Positions 14,708-22,756 of a stretch of DNA of 25,679 bases are shown here, in pieces. Numbering within the stretch: position 1 is the stretch's first letter; each line of letters begins with the position of its first letter. The notes under the pieces are model-generated. The model was not told where the DNA came from and ran no database searches. It was given only the letters and a program-made list of their open reading frames with translations. Position numbers and translations under genes: made by a program. The stretch lies in contig UQYK01000023.1 of the NCBI GenBank assembly GCA_900545285.1, forward strand, positions 1-25,679. Reading direction: 5' to 3'. Origin of the DNA: an uncultured Ruminococcus sp. GTDB lineage: Bacteria > Bacillota > Clostridia > Oscillospirales > Ruminococcaceae.

Positions 14708-16093
14708 TCAGGGGGATTCCGCAGACTGATGCAGCGTCGCCACACGGCTTGGTCGCCGAATCCACAGGTACGCCACCAGATATACCGCAATGGTCAGACA
14801 CCAGGTGACGGCGTAGGAGAGGTAGACGGTTTCAATTCTATGGAATCTGGGAATCTGGAACACGGTTGCCAGCCAGACCAGGCGCAGGCCGCAGACACCT
14901 ACGATCGAAACAATCATTGGCATCACGGAGTATCCCAGGCCGCGCAGAGATCCTACCATTACATCCATAATGCCGCAGAGGGCATAGACACGGGAAATAT
15001 AGCGGAGCCGCACCAACCCGGCGGCGATTACCGCAGGGCTGTCGGAGTAGATGTGCAAAAGTGGTTCTCCCAGCAGGACGGCAGCATTTCCCAGTACAAC
15101 GCCTACCGTAATGACGCAGAGCTGTCCGGTGATCAGGATGCGGTTGATCCGCTTTTGCTGCCCGGCACCGTAGTTCTGGCTGGTGAAGGAAAGGGTAGTC
15201 TGATAAAAGGCATTCATTGCCATGTAGACAAAACCCTCAATATTTGCAGCGGCAGAATTGCCGGCTACAACCACGTTGCCAAAGAGATTGACGGAGGACT
15301 GAATCACCACGTTGGAGATGGCGAACACGATGCCCTGGAATCCGGCAGGAAGGCCGATTTGAAGAATCTGCCGCATCTTAGAACCGTGAATCCGCAGCTG
15401 GCGGAGTTCCAGGTGGACGCCGCCCTTTTCCCGAACGAGGCAGCGCAGCACCAGGAGAGCCGAGACAGTTTCGGAAATGGCGGTGGCAATTGCCACACCC
15501 ATAACATCCATGCGGAACAGGATAACGAAGATCAGGTTCAGAACAATGTTGATGATACCAGCGCAAAACAGGAAATACAGCGGCCGCTTGGTATCCCCTA
15601 CAGCGCGGAGCAAGGCGCTGCCGAAGTTATAGACCATGGTAGAAGTCATGCCCAGGAAGTAGATCCGCAGATAAACGGCGGCAAGGGGCAGGACTTCTTT
15701 CGGCGTCTGCATCCAGATCAGCATCTGCTTTGCGCCGATTACCCCTACAATGGTCAGAAGAACGCCGCTTACCATACTCAGCAGCATGGCAGTGTGAACC
15801 GTTTCGGTCAGATCCTTCTGCGCCTTTGCTCCGTAAAACCGGGCGGCGGTAACGTTTGCGCCGATAGACAGGCCGATAAACAGGTTGGTGAGCAGATTGA
15901 TCAGAGCAGTATTGGAGCCAACGGCGGCAAGGGAATTGTCACCGGCGAATTTTCCCACCACAATAATATCTGCTGCATTGAACAAAAGCTGCAAAATACT
16001 GGACAGCATCAGCGGCATTGCAAACAGCAGCATCTTTTTCAGAATAGAACCGCTGCACATATCCATTTCATAAGAACGAATTCCGGAACGCAT
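14708..16093 (-). CDS. MATE-family multidrug/sodium antiporter
   Basis: Predicted membrane exporter coupling cation influx to efflux of drugs or metabolites. From the ATG at 16093, supported by AAGAGGTG on the - strand, it has 461 residues and about 12 transmembrane segments, the usual size. Family-typical segments include PLMLSSILQLLFNAADIIVVGKFAG near the N-terminus, LFIGLSIGANVTAARFYGA, ALLRAVGDTKRPLYF and the repeat-related GSLRGLGYSVMPM in the second half. An in-frame extension to 16159 is unlikely because it lacks a ribosome site and would begin inside the promoter region. Substrate is not predictable. Monocistronic: own promoter and terminator. Confidence 0.9.
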   Translation of the reverse strand: MRSGIRSYEMDMCSGSILKKMLLFAMPLMLSSILQLLFNAADIIVVGKFAGDNSLAAVGSNTALINLLTNLFIGLSIGANVTAARFYGAKAQKDLTETVHTAMLLSMVSGVLLTIVGVIGAKQMLIWMQTPKEVLPLAAVYLRIYFLGMTSTMVYNFGSALLRAVGDTKRPLYFLFCAGIINIVLNLIFVILFRMDVMGVAIATAISETVSALLVLRCLVREKGGVHLELRQLRIHGSKMRQILQIGLPAGFQGIVFAISNVVIQSSVNLFGNVVVAGNSAAANIEGFVYMAMNAFYQTTLSFTSQNYGAGQQKRINRILITGQLCVITVGVVLGNAAVLLGEPLLHIYSDSPAVIAAGLVRLRYISRVYALCGIMDVMVGSLRGLGYSVMPMIVSIVGVCGLRLVWLATVFQIPRFHRIETVYLSYAVTWCLTIAVYLVAYLWIRRPSRVATLHQSAESP

Positions 16094-16163
16094 AACACAC
16101 CTCTTAAAAAATGCCGTTTTGTTCCGGTGTACGGCACCGGAACAGTTTTGGAAAAACAAACCT

Positions 16164-16192
16164 ATTATAGCACTGCCTCAGAGAAATGTCAA
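16164..16192 (-). promoter_or_regulatory. Perfect-consensus promoter of the MATE gene
   Basis: On the - strand: TTGACA (16192-16187), 17-bp spacer, TATAAT (16169-16164). Confidence 0.85.
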
Positions 16193-16291
16193 TTCCAAAA
16201 AATGTGCAGGACATCGGTGCATTCTGCCGGGACACCAGCATATACTGAAAGGCAACACGCCCGACAGGGCAGGCAAAAAAACAAAGCTGTG

Positions 16292-16309
16292 AAAAATTAG
16301 CTAATTTTT
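16292..16309. promoter_or_regulatory. Perfect 18-bp palindrome upstream of the SPFH operon
   Basis: AAAAATTAG/CTAATTTTT lies between the divergent MATE and SPFH promoters, about 85 bp upstream of the latter's -35 box. It may be an operator, or a chance feature of an A/T-rich region. Confidence 0.35.
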
Positions 16310-16394
16310 TGATATTCTATCGGTCTTGTTTTGTGGAAAAAACAAAAAATACACAAAAAATCACATTTTTTGTTCGAAAATTGCGAAAAAATTC

Positions 16395-16423
16395 TTGCAA
16401 TATGTAGAAACTTATGCTATAAT
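16395..16423 (+). promoter_or_regulatory. Sigma-A promoter of the SPFH-zinc ribbon-TPM-GNAT operon
   Basis: TTGCAA (16395-16400), 17-bp spacer, perfect TATAAT (16418-16423). The leader of about 95 nt contains a GGGCA/TGCCC hairpin. Confidence 0.8.
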
Positions 16424-16525
16424 GAAACTATAGATGTCACGGCGGCAATGGGCATGACTTTTTGCCCCAGGGCATAGCAGTGGAAAACAAGACTGATTTT
16501 TGAATTTTTAGGAGGTACATAGACT

Positions 16526-17725
16526 ATGGGTATTATTCGTGCAGCAGCAGGGGCAATCGGCGGTTCTCTGGCTGATTCCTGGCTGGAGTATATTACAGCA
16601 GGAGACATGGGCCCGACTACGGTTTTGACCAAGGGCGTACAGGTTACACGGGGAAAGCGGGGAAGCAACCGGAAGGGAACACCGGACATCATTTCCAACG
16701 GTTCCCGGATTGAAGTTGGCCCGAATCAGATGATGATTCTGGTGGACAGCGGCCGCATTGTGGATTACTGCGCAGAAGAGGGATGCTATGAGGTATACCT
16801 TTCCTCTGCACCGTCCATGTTTAACGGGGAATTGAAGGCATCTGTCCGGGAATCCTTTGAGCGTTTTAAATTCGGCGGCCAGCCGGGACGCTCTCAGCAG
16901 GTTTACTTTATCAACTTGCAGGAAATCCGCGGCATTAAATTCGGTACGAGAAATGCCCTGCAATATTTCGATAACTTTTATAATGCAGAATTGTTCGTCC
17001 GGTGTCACGGCAGCTATTCTGTGAAAATCACAGATCCCATTAAATTTTTCATGGAGGTTGCGGCAAGAAATGCAACACATGTAGACTTTGATGACCTGGG
17101 TGATCAGTTCAATGCAGAATTCCTGACGGCACTCCAGACTGCAATCGGACAGATGGCAGTGGATGGCGTGCGGATTTCTTCGCTGCCGTCCAAGAGCATG
17201 GAGCTTTCCAAGTATATGGCTACAGTTCTGGATGAGGACTGGACACAGGCACGGGGTATGGATATCTGCTCTGTGGGAATTTCCAGCATCAGCTATGATG
17301 AGGAGAGCAAGGCACTGATCAACATGCGCAATCAGGGCGCTATGATGTCTGATCCTACGATTCGGGAAGGCTATGTGCAGGCAGCTGTGGCAAAGGGCCT
17401 GCAGGATGCCGGTTCGAATACCGCTGGTGCAGGGCAGGCGTATATGGCAATGGGCATGGGCATGCAGGGTGCCGGGAACTTTATGACTGCCGCATCCGCT
17501 TCCAATGCCCAGCAGATGCAGCAGAATCAGCAGGCAGCACAGCAGGCCGCTGCTCAGGTACAGGCAGAAAACAGCTGGACCTGTACCTGCGGCACCAGCA
17601 ATACCGGCAACTTCTGCACCAACTGCGGCGGAAAGAAGCCGGCGCCGACCGGCAGCTGGACTTGCAGCTGCGGCACCAGCAACACCGGAAATTTCTGCAC
17701 CAACTGCGGAAATAAGCGCAGCTAA
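16526..17725 (+). CDS. SPFH-domain protein with two C-terminal zinc ribbons (YdjI-like)
   Basis: A 399-residue soluble protein of the SPFH/band 7 type related to Bacillus YdjI: MGIIRAAAGAIGGSLADSW, VGPNQMMILVDSGRIVD and GTRNALQYFDNF are typical. The SPFH core covers about 20-270, then comes a Gly/Ala/Met/Gln-rich linker (about 290-345) and two nearly identical Cx1C-x8-CxxC zinc ribbons (C353, C355, C364, C367 and C380, C382, C391, C394) joined by GGKKPAPTGSW. YdjI proteins assemble near the membrane with zinc-ribbon and TPM-type membrane partners during envelope stress, and the next two genes fit those partners. AGGAGG precedes the start at good spacing. Confidence 0.85.
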   Translation: MGIIRAAAGAIGGSLADSWLEYITAGDMGPTTVLTKGVQVTRGKRGSNRKGTPDIISNGSRIEVGPNQMMILVDSGRIVDYCAEEGCYEVYLSSAPSMFNGELKASVRESFERFKFGGQPGRSQQVYFINLQEIRGIKFGTRNALQYFDNFYNAELFVRCHGSYSVKITDPIKFFMEVAARNATHVDFDDLGDQFNAEFLTALQTAIGQMAVDGVRISSLPSKSMELSKYMATVLDEDWTQARGMDICSVGISSISYDEESKALINMRNQGAMMSDPTIREGYVQAAVAKGLQDAGSNTAGAGQAYMAMGMGMQGAGNFMTAASASNAQQMQQNQQAAQQAAAQVQAENSWTCTCGTSNTGNFCTNCGGKKPAPTGSWTCSCGTSNTGNFCTNCGNKRS

Positions 17726-17766
17726 ATGCGGCTTGTTCGTATGGGATACGAAAAAAGGAGAATGGG

Positions 17767-18852
17767 ATGAATACAGTACAATATAAATGCCCCAGCTGCG
17801 GCGCGGAACTGGTTTTTGATCCGCAGCATCAGAATTTCAACTGCCCCTATTGCGACAGCACCTTTACGGAAAAGGAAATGCAGGAGCGCTATCAGCAGAT
17901 GGAGCAGGAGGCAGCAGCTCACGCAGATACCAAGGCGGAGACGATTGAAAATGAGCAGGATTATTCTGCCTTTGAAAACGGCACACGGCTCTATACCTGT
18001 CAGAACTGCGGCGCGCAGATCATTGCAGAGGCGGAGACCGCAGCAACATTTTGTTACTACTGCCATGCGCCAGTTGTGCTGGCCGGCCGGCTTTCCGGAG
18101 AGTATTGTCCGGCCTATGTGCTGCCGTTTGTCCTCAACCGGGAAAAGGCGCTGGATAATCTCCAGAAATGGTGTAAAAAGCGCTGGTTTCTGCCCAGAAG
18201 CTTTACCTCAGAAAAACAGCTGGAAAAGGTTACAGGTGTTTACGTCCCGTTTTGGCTGACGAACTGCAAGGCGGATGCCGATTTGACTGCGCTGGCGAAA
18301 AAAGAACGCAGCTGGCGGGAAGGAGATTATCGGGTGACGCAGACCCAGGAATACACCGTAGAACGGGAAGCGGTTATACCATACCGTGGTGTTCCGGCAG
18401 ACGGTTCTGTAAAAATTGAGGATGCGCTGATGGATGCCATTGAACCATTTCCGTATGAAAAAATGAAGCCGTTTACGATGAAATACCTCAGCGGCTTTAT
18501 GGCGCAGAAATATGACGTGCCTTATGAAAATGTGCTTCCCCGTGTGCAAAAGCGTGTGGACGAACACAGCAAGAGGGTGCTGGAAAAGTCCATTCAGGGC
18601 TATACCTCTCATGTGGTGACTTCGCACCATGCGCAGCTGAATCAGATTAAGCATGACTATGTGCTGCTTCCGGTCTGGTTTATGAACTACCATTACAATG
18701 GGAAGGACTATAACTTTGTCATGAACGGACAGACCGGAACGCAGGCCGGAACGCCGCCCCTCAGCTGGGTGAAGGCGCTGCTGTTCAGCGGTGTTCTGGC
18801 GGCAGTGGTCACGGGACTTGCAATTTTGTTAGGGGGGTATCTGTTCCGATGA
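17767..18852 (+). CDS. Zinc-ribbon protein with C-terminal membrane anchor (YdjG-like)
   Basis: 361 residues. Two TFIIB-type zinc ribbons at the N-terminus: C8-x2-C11 with C26-x2-C29, and C78-x2-C81 with C96-x2-C99. A predominantly soluble middle domain contains YVPFWLTNCKADADLTA and LPVWFMNYHYNGKDYNFVMNGQTG, patterns seen in this family. One transmembrane helix lies at about 337-358, so the ribbons face the cytosol. AAGGAG (17755-17760) sets the start. It is 41 nt behind the SPFH gene and overlaps the following gene by 4 bp (ATGA). It is likely the membrane recruiter for the SPFH protein, by analogy to B. subtilis YdjG. Confidence 0.8.
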   Translation: MNTVQYKCPSCGAELVFDPQHQNFNCPYCDSTFTEKEMQERYQQMEQEAAAHADTKAETIENEQDYSAFENGTRLYTCQNCGAQIIAEAETAATFCYYCHAPVVLAGRLSGEYCPAYVLPFVLNREKALDNLQKWCKKRWFLPRSFTSEKQLEKVTGVYVPFWLTNCKADADLTALAKKERSWREGDYRVTQTQEYTVEREAVIPYRGVPADGSVKIEDALMDAIEPFPYEKMKPFTMKYLSGFMAQKYDVPYENVLPRVQKRVDEHSKRVLEKSIQGYTSHVVTSHHAQLNQIKHDYVLLPVWFMNYHYNGKDYNFVMNGQTGTQAGTPPLSWVKALLFSGVLAAVVTGLAILLGGYLFR

Positions 18853-19778
18853 AGAAAATTTGGAAATGGACTGCGGCAGCTATGGCTGTCGGAATCTGTG
18901 CCTGCAATTTTGCTGTCCCTTCTGTTTTGGCGAAAACGGAGGACTCCAGCAGTAATGCCTATCTCTGTGATGAAGGGGATTTTCTGTCAGACAGTGAATT
19001 CCAGAAGGCCATGGACGAACTCCAGGCTACCGCAGATGAAACAGGGATGAATGTAGCAGTTTGGATTGGCAGTACGCAGATCGGGGACGGCAGCGATGAA
19101 GATACGGTGGCGTTCTGCGATGATCATTATGATGAATTATATGGGATAAATACAGACGGCGTGTTTTTATATTTGGATATGTCGGATGAATATAGTCTCT
19201 ATGATTACCTTTCCACCAGCGGAAAGGGGCAGTTTTATTATACAAATTCAGAAGATTATAACAGAGTTGGCACAATAATTTCTGAAGTAGAAGAGGAGTT
19301 GCCCCGTGGAGAAGAGGATTTGCCCAGCGCAGTGCATGTGTTTTGTCATGACTTAGAGTATTACTATCAGTCAGGAGTGCCCAGTGATACATATTATGTC
19401 TACAATGCAGATACTGGAAAATATCAATATTTGGAAAATGATACGCTGAAAGAAGCAAAAAAGCTGCCAGAAGAATATACGGCAGTATGCAGCTGGGGAA
19501 CGATTGTTATTTTCTCTGTTTTGATCGGTTTGATTGCCGGCGGAATTTCGCTGCTGTCGATTCGGAATCGGTATAAGTTCAAGACTGCCGGCAGCATGCA
19601 AAATTATCTGGTTGCAAGTGAAGTGCAGTACCGGAAGCGTACAGATCAGTTCCTTCGTACCTACACCACCAGAACCAAGATCTCTTCGGAGAGCAGCGGC
19701 GGCGGAGGCGGTGGCGGCGGAAGCAGCCATTCCAGTTCCTCCGGCGGCAGTCACGGCGGAGGAGGCGGCCACCGATGA
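18849..19778 (+). CDS. TPM-domain membrane protein with Gly/Ser/His-rich tail (YdjH-like)
   Basis: 309 residues. Signal peptide at 1-29 (hydrophobic AAAMAVGICACNFAVPSVLA), then a TPM domain outside the membrane at about 35-190 (starting YLCDEGDFLSDSEFQKAMDE with NVAVWIGSTQIGD and GVFLYLDM), a transmembrane helix at about 213-237, and a cytosolic tail ending in Gly-rich runs with Ser and His. TPM domains occur in proteins linked to photosystem repair and membrane stress; catalytic activity is uncertain. The middle of the gene (about 19130-19480) is clearly more A/T-rich than both ends and its neighbours, suggesting a recombined segment. It overlaps both flanking genes by ATGA. Confidence 0.8.
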   Translation: MKKIWKWTAAAMAVGICACNFAVPSVLAKTEDSSSNAYLCDEGDFLSDSEFQKAMDELQATADETGMNVAVWIGSTQIGDGSDEDTVAFCDDHYDELYGINTDGVFLYLDMSDEYSLYDYLSTSGKGQFYYTNSEDYNRVGTIISEVEEELPRGEEDLPSAVHVFCHDLEYYYQSGVPSDTYYVYNADTGKYQYLENDTLKEAKKLPEEYTAVCSWGTIVIFSVLIGLIAGGISLLSIRNRYKFKTAGSMQNYLVASEVQYRKRTDQFLRTYTTRTKISSESSGGGGGGGGSSHSSSSGGSHGGGGGHR

Positions 19779-20230
19779 GCGATCTGATATTTCGTCCGAT
19801 GAGTGCCGCAGACGAGACCGCATTTTACACCATGGCGGAGGAGTTTTACCACTCGGATGCTGTGCTGCATCCAATTCCGGCAGAGTATCACCGACGGACG
19901 TTTGCCGAAATCATGCGGTCACAGATGTATCTGTCTGGCTATGTGTTCCAGGACGGGTTGGAAATGGCCGGGTTTTGTGTGACAAACCGGATGATGCAGC
20001 ATGAAGCCGGGGGCGTGATTGTCTGGGTGGAAGATCTGTATATTCGTCCGGCGTATCAGGGTCAGGGGCTGGGAAGCCGCTTTCTGTCCTGGCTGGAGGA
20101 TACGCTCCGGGGAGAGGCCGTGATGCTGCGCCTGGAAACCGAACCGGAAAATGAAGGTGCCAGACGGCTCTATCAGCGCCTGGGGTATACCGATCTTGGC
20201 TATCTGCAAATGATAAAGCCGCTGTCCTGA
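19775..20230 (+). CDS. GNAT-family N-acetyltransferase
   Basis: A 151-residue acetyl-CoA-dependent transferase. The acetyl-CoA-binding signature is visible as VWVEDLYIRPAYQGQGLGSRFL (about 86-107, Q-x-x-G-x-G/S), followed by the C-terminal NEGARRLYQRLGYTDLGY motif. The substrate is unknown. It is the last gene of the SPFH operon (4-bp ATGA overlap), so it is translated together with the TPM protein, though a functional link to membrane stress is not shown by sequence. Confidence 0.9.
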   Translation: MSDLIFRPMSAADETAFYTMAEEFYHSDAVLHPIPAEYHRRTFAEIMRSQMYLSGYVFQDGLEMAGFCVTNRMMQHEAGGVIVWVEDLYIRPAYQGQGLGSRFLSWLEDTLRGEAVMLRLETEPENEGARRLYQRLGYTDLGYLQMIKPLS

Positions 20231-20264
20231 GACAATGCACGCAGGCAAAAAACAGAAAAATTCG

Positions 20265-20307
20265 AAAAGCGATGGTGCCGATATTTCAGGTGCTGTCGCT
20301 TTTTTTA
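20265..20307 (+). terminator. Intrinsic terminator of the SPFH-GNAT operon
   Basis: AAAAGCGA (20265-20272) pairs with TCGCTTTT (20296-20303), then more T. The loop is long (23 nt). Confidence 0.65.
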
Positions 20308-20460
20308 AAATATAGGATGAGTTGTAAGAAAACTGTTAGGCTTTTTCACGGGATTCATGCAATCTTTGTACTTGAAATTTGTCCGGTTGTGCAACATTAC
20401 AGAGAAAGTCCACATGAAAGGGAAAAGAACTGTCTTGTACATGGATTTTTGGGGCAAGCC
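20308..20460. other. Intergenic stretch without recognised features
   Basis: Between the operon terminator and the apbE promoter I see no reading frame with a ribosome site, no hairpin of note and no repeat. Confidence 0.5.
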
Positions 20461-20489
20461 TTGACAGCGTTTTGGAAACATGCTATACT
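20461..20489 (+). promoter_or_regulatory. Sigma-A promoter upstream of the apbE leader
   Basis: TTGACA (20461-20466), 17-bp spacer, TATACT (20484-20489). Confidence 0.8.
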
Positions 20490-20495
20490 GATTTT

Positions 20496-20649
20496 GTAAG
20501 AATTTTCGGCCTGATACGGCGGGAAACATGAGACAAACGGATAATGGACAGGATGGGTTGTTACTGTCTGTTGTTTTCATAAAATTAGCAGAACAGGTGT
20601 TCTGGCTGCAAAAAGTCCGGGATTGTTTTGATGCATTCCCGTATTTTTT
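20496..20649 (+). ncRNA. Structured apbE leader ending in an attenuator, possible riboswitch or small RNA
   Basis: The leader runs about 150 nt from the promoter to an internal terminator (20618-20649) and holds a GACAG/CTGTC hairpin (about 20554-20575) and a CAGAACA-gg-TGTTCTG hairpin (20589-20604). No reading frame with a ribosome site is seen. A promoter, folded RNA and terminator ahead of the operon suggest transcription attenuation; a separate small RNA is the alternative. It does not match FMN, TPP, cobalamin or SAM-I riboswitches as I know them. Confidence 0.45.
20618..20649 (+). terminator. Attenuator-like intrinsic terminator in the apbE leader
   Basis: CGGGATTG (20618-20625) pairs with CATTCCCG (20634-20641, one T-T mismatch) and is followed by TATTTTTT (20642-20649), about 58 nt before the apbE start codon. 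Confidence 0.6.
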
Positions 20650-20653
20650 GAAC

Positions 20654-20679
20654 TTATAGTTAGCCTATTCTAATTCGAA
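20654..20679 (+). promoter_or_regulatory. TTAnAGTTAG-N6-CTAA element, copy 1 (before apbE)
   Basis: TTATAGTTAG (20654-20663), CCTATT, CTAATTCGAA (20670-20679). The core GTTAGCCTA followed by CTAA resembles the DtxR/IdeR iron-box core GGTTAGSCTAACC. The same element, as a perfect palindrome, precedes the Tp47-like gene at 22757-22782. Confidence 0.5.
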
Positions 20680-20707
20680 AAATGTCAGGAAGGAGACTTG
20701 TTCCGTT

Positions 20708-21808
20708 ATGCATATGCCAAAAATATCGATTGTCGCTTTGTTATGGGCTGCGTTGCTGTGTCTGAACGGATGCGGTTCCGGCACCGGGGATTCTGCTGCG
20801 CAGACATCTGCGGAACAGGTCGCGGCAGCTGATTCTGACAGCAGCGAAGCAGCTGCTGATGCGGATGCAGTCTATGAGGACACACAGGAACTCATGGGTA
20901 CGGTCATTACGGTGCGCGCTTTTGGTTCCCATGCCAAAGAGGGCGTAGAGGCGGCATTTTCCCGGGCGGCAGAGCTGGAGCAGGTTTTTTCCAATACCAT
21001 TTCAGATTCTGAGGTCTGCCGGGTGAATCAGGCGGCAAAGGCTGCTGTAGGCACGGAAATTCCGGTTTCTGAAGAATTCGCGGCAGTTCTGGCCGAATCA
21101 CTGAAATACGGCGAGATGAGCGGCGGTGCACTGGACTGCACCATTGGCGATCTCATTGACTTATGGGGCATTGGCACCGATCATGCAGCCATTCCGCCGG
21201 AAGAACAGATTCAGGCATTGCTGCGTCCGGACGGCTGGAAGGATGTGACGCTGGATACAGAGGCAAGGGCTGTTTCCTTTGCCAATGATGCTGTAACACT
21301 GAATTTCGGCGCTGTGGCAAAGGGATATATTTCCGATGAAATAAAAATCGCAATACAGGATGCCGGCGTTACATCCGGTCTGATGAGTCTGGGCGGAAAT
21401 GTTATGACGCTGGGGACGAAGCCGGACGGCAGCAGCTGGGCAGTTGCGATCACCGATCCGTTTTCTCCGGATGATCTGATTGCGTCTCTCCAGGTGACTG
21501 ATCAGGCCGTTGTGACTTCCGGCAATTATGAAAAATATTTTGAGGAAAATGGAAAGCGGTATCATCACATTTTAGACCCGGTGACAGGTGCACCGTCTGA
21601 ATCCGATGTGGTGAGTACCACGATTATTGCTTCCAGCGGCATGGACTGTGATGCCCTTTCTACGACCTGCTATCTGCTGGGTTCGGAAAAGGGAATGGCA
21701 CTGATCAATTCGCTGGACGGCATTGAGGCTGTTTTTGTCAAAGCAGATGGCACATTGGTGCAGTCGGAGCATATGGACACCTATACGTTACAGGAGCTTT
21801 CATCATGA
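20708..21808 (+). CDS. apbE: ApbE-type FAD:protein FMN transferase, predicted lipoprotein
   Basis: Extracytoplasmic Mg-dependent enzyme that transfers FMN from FAD to a Thr/Ser of target proteins. 366 residues. A signal sequence ends in LCLNGC with Cys22 as likely lipidated residue (Asn at -2 is unusual), followed by an Ala/Ser/Asp linker to about 55. ApbE motifs: MGTVITVRAFG, CTIGDLIDLWGIG, LNFGAVAKGYISD, MSLGGNVMTLG, VVTSGNYEKYF, HHILDPVTG and the metal/FAD motif MDCDALSTT (D313, D315, T319). AAGGAG (20690-20695) is a little far (12 nt) from the ATG at 20708; an ATG at 20714 is possible. First gene of a three-gene overlapping operon; likely partner is the Tp47-like protein downstream, which carries three flavinylation-type motifs. 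Confidence 0.93.
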   Translation: MHMPKISIVALLWAALLCLNGCGSGTGDSAAQTSAEQVAAADSDSSEAAADADAVYEDTQELMGTVITVRAFGSHAKEGVEAAFSRAAELEQVFSNTISDSEVCRVNQAAKAAVGTEIPVSEEFAAVLAESLKYGEMSGGALDCTIGDLIDLWGIGTDHAAIPPEEQIQALLRPDGWKDVTLDTEARAVSFANDAVTLNFGAVAKGYISDEIKIAIQDAGVTSGLMSLGGNVMTLGTKPDGSSWAVAITDPFSPDDLIASLQVTDQAVVTSGNYEKYFEENGKRYHHILDPVTGAPSESDVVSTTIIASSGMDCDALSTTCYLLGSEKGMALINSLDGIEAVFVKADGTLVQSEHMDTYTLQELSS

Positions 21809-22185
21809 AGCAAAAGTGGATTTTAATTGGCATTACAGCGGTTTTGGTGCTGGGCGGCGTTGGCGGAAGCTGGTATGTGCTCCATCAGAAACAGCCGGAA
21901 AAAATTGCGCAGATTTATCAAAATGACAAGCTTTTGTATGAAATCGACCTGACAAAGGTGAAAGAACCCTATACCATTACAATAGACGGCGACAACGGCG
22001 CTGAAAATCAGGTGCTGGTGGAAAACGGACAAATTTCCATGCAGTCTGCAAGCTGTCCCGATCACCTTTGTGTCAAGCAGGGAACAATTTCAGACGGCAT
22101 TCTGCCGATTATCTGCCTGCCGAATCACATTCGGATTTCTGTTGCTTCAGAAGAGGAGAGCTCGTATGATGTCCAAGTCTATTAA
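21805..22185 (+). CDS. NusG-domain-II membrane protein (EetA-like)
   Basis: 126 residues: an N-terminal transmembrane anchor (about 5-26) and an extracytoplasmic NusG_II domain. The family signature is clear: SASCPDHLCVKQGTIS and LPIICLPNHIRI, with three cysteines (CPDHLC and IICLPN) that could carry a disulfide or a redox function. The domain name is historical; it is not a transcription factor. Such proteins usually sit next to ApbE and Gx-type membrane proteins, and the listerial EetA is, as I recall, of this kind. Start overlaps the apbE stop (ATGA). Confidence 0.88.
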   Translation: MKQKWILIGITAVLVLGGVGGSWYVLHQKQPEKIAQIYQNDKLLYEIDLTKVKEPYTITIDGDNGAENQVLVENGQISMQSASCPDHLCVKQGTISDGILPIICLPNHIRISVASEEESSYDVQVY

Positions 22186-22717
22186 GCATCTGGTCACAAT
22201 GGCGTTGTTTACTGCAATGGCATTGACAATTTTCGTCATCGAAGCACAGATTCCGGTACCAATCCGCATTCCAGGGGTGAAGCTGGGGCTGTCCAATGTG
22301 ATCACATTGATTATTTTACTGCAATATCGTCCCAGAGATGCGGCGGCAGTTTTGCTGCTGCGGATTTTGCTGGGTTCCATTTATACCGGGAGACTGGTGG
22401 CAATGTTCTATTCCTTTTGCGGTGGTTTTCTCTGCTTCGGGGGAATGGCGCTTCTCTGCTGGCTGCTGCACAAAAAGCAGGTGTGGTTCATCAGTATCAT
22501 TGGTGCGGTACTCCATAATATCGGTCAGATTCTGGCGGCAATGCTGGTGATGCAGACGACAAGGGTGCTGGTTTACCTACCGTTTTTGCTGTTGACCGGG
22601 ACCGTGACCGGATTGTTTACCGGACTGGTGGCCGGCCGCGTGGTGCATTATCTGCCGCCGGCGGTACTTCCGGAAAAAAAGAAAAAAGACTGTCGCAAAA
22701 AGAAAGAGCATGCTTGA
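22166..22717 (+). CDS. Gx transporter / HepS-like membrane protein (EetB-like)
   Basis: 183 residues with about five transmembrane helices. Characteristic segments are HLVTMALFTAMALTIFVIEAQIPVP, RIPGVKLGLSNVITLIIL and ILLGSIYTGRLVAMFYSFCGG; the C-terminus is very basic (KKKKKDCRKKKEHA). The family is annotated Gx transporter or heptaprenyl diphosphate synthase component I and regularly accompanies NusG_II and ApbE proteins. The start at 22166 follows GAGGAG by 7 nt and overlaps the upstream gene by 20 nt; a longer frame from 22070 has no ribosome site. The exact activity (flavin, quinone or electron transfer partner) is not known. Confidence 0.88.
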   Translation: MMSKSIKHLVTMALFTAMALTIFVIEAQIPVPIRIPGVKLGLSNVITLIILLQYRPRDAAAVLLLRILLGSIYTGRLVAMFYSFCGGFLCFGGMALLCWLLHKKQVWFISIIGAVLHNIGQILAAMLVMQTTRVLVYLPFLLLTGTVTGLFTGLVAGRVVHYLPPAVLPEKKKKDCRKKKEHA

Positions 22718-22753
22718 ATGCAGAAAGATGCAGAGGGAATGCTCTGTATTTTT
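22705..22753 (+). terminator. Probable terminator of the apbE operon
   Basis: AGAGCAT (22705-22711) pairs with ATGCTCT (22739-22745), or alternatively CAGAG (22731-22735) with CTCTG (22742-22746), and both run into TATTTTT (22747-22753). Confidence 0.5.
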
Positions 22754-22756
22754 CCC

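Noticed and set aside
20520..20560. GGATAATG in the apbE leader, reminiscent of part of the TPP riboswitch
   Set aside because: The other conserved TPP parts (CUGAGA, ACCUGAU, CGUAGGGA) are missing; the FMN riboswitch pattern is also absent.
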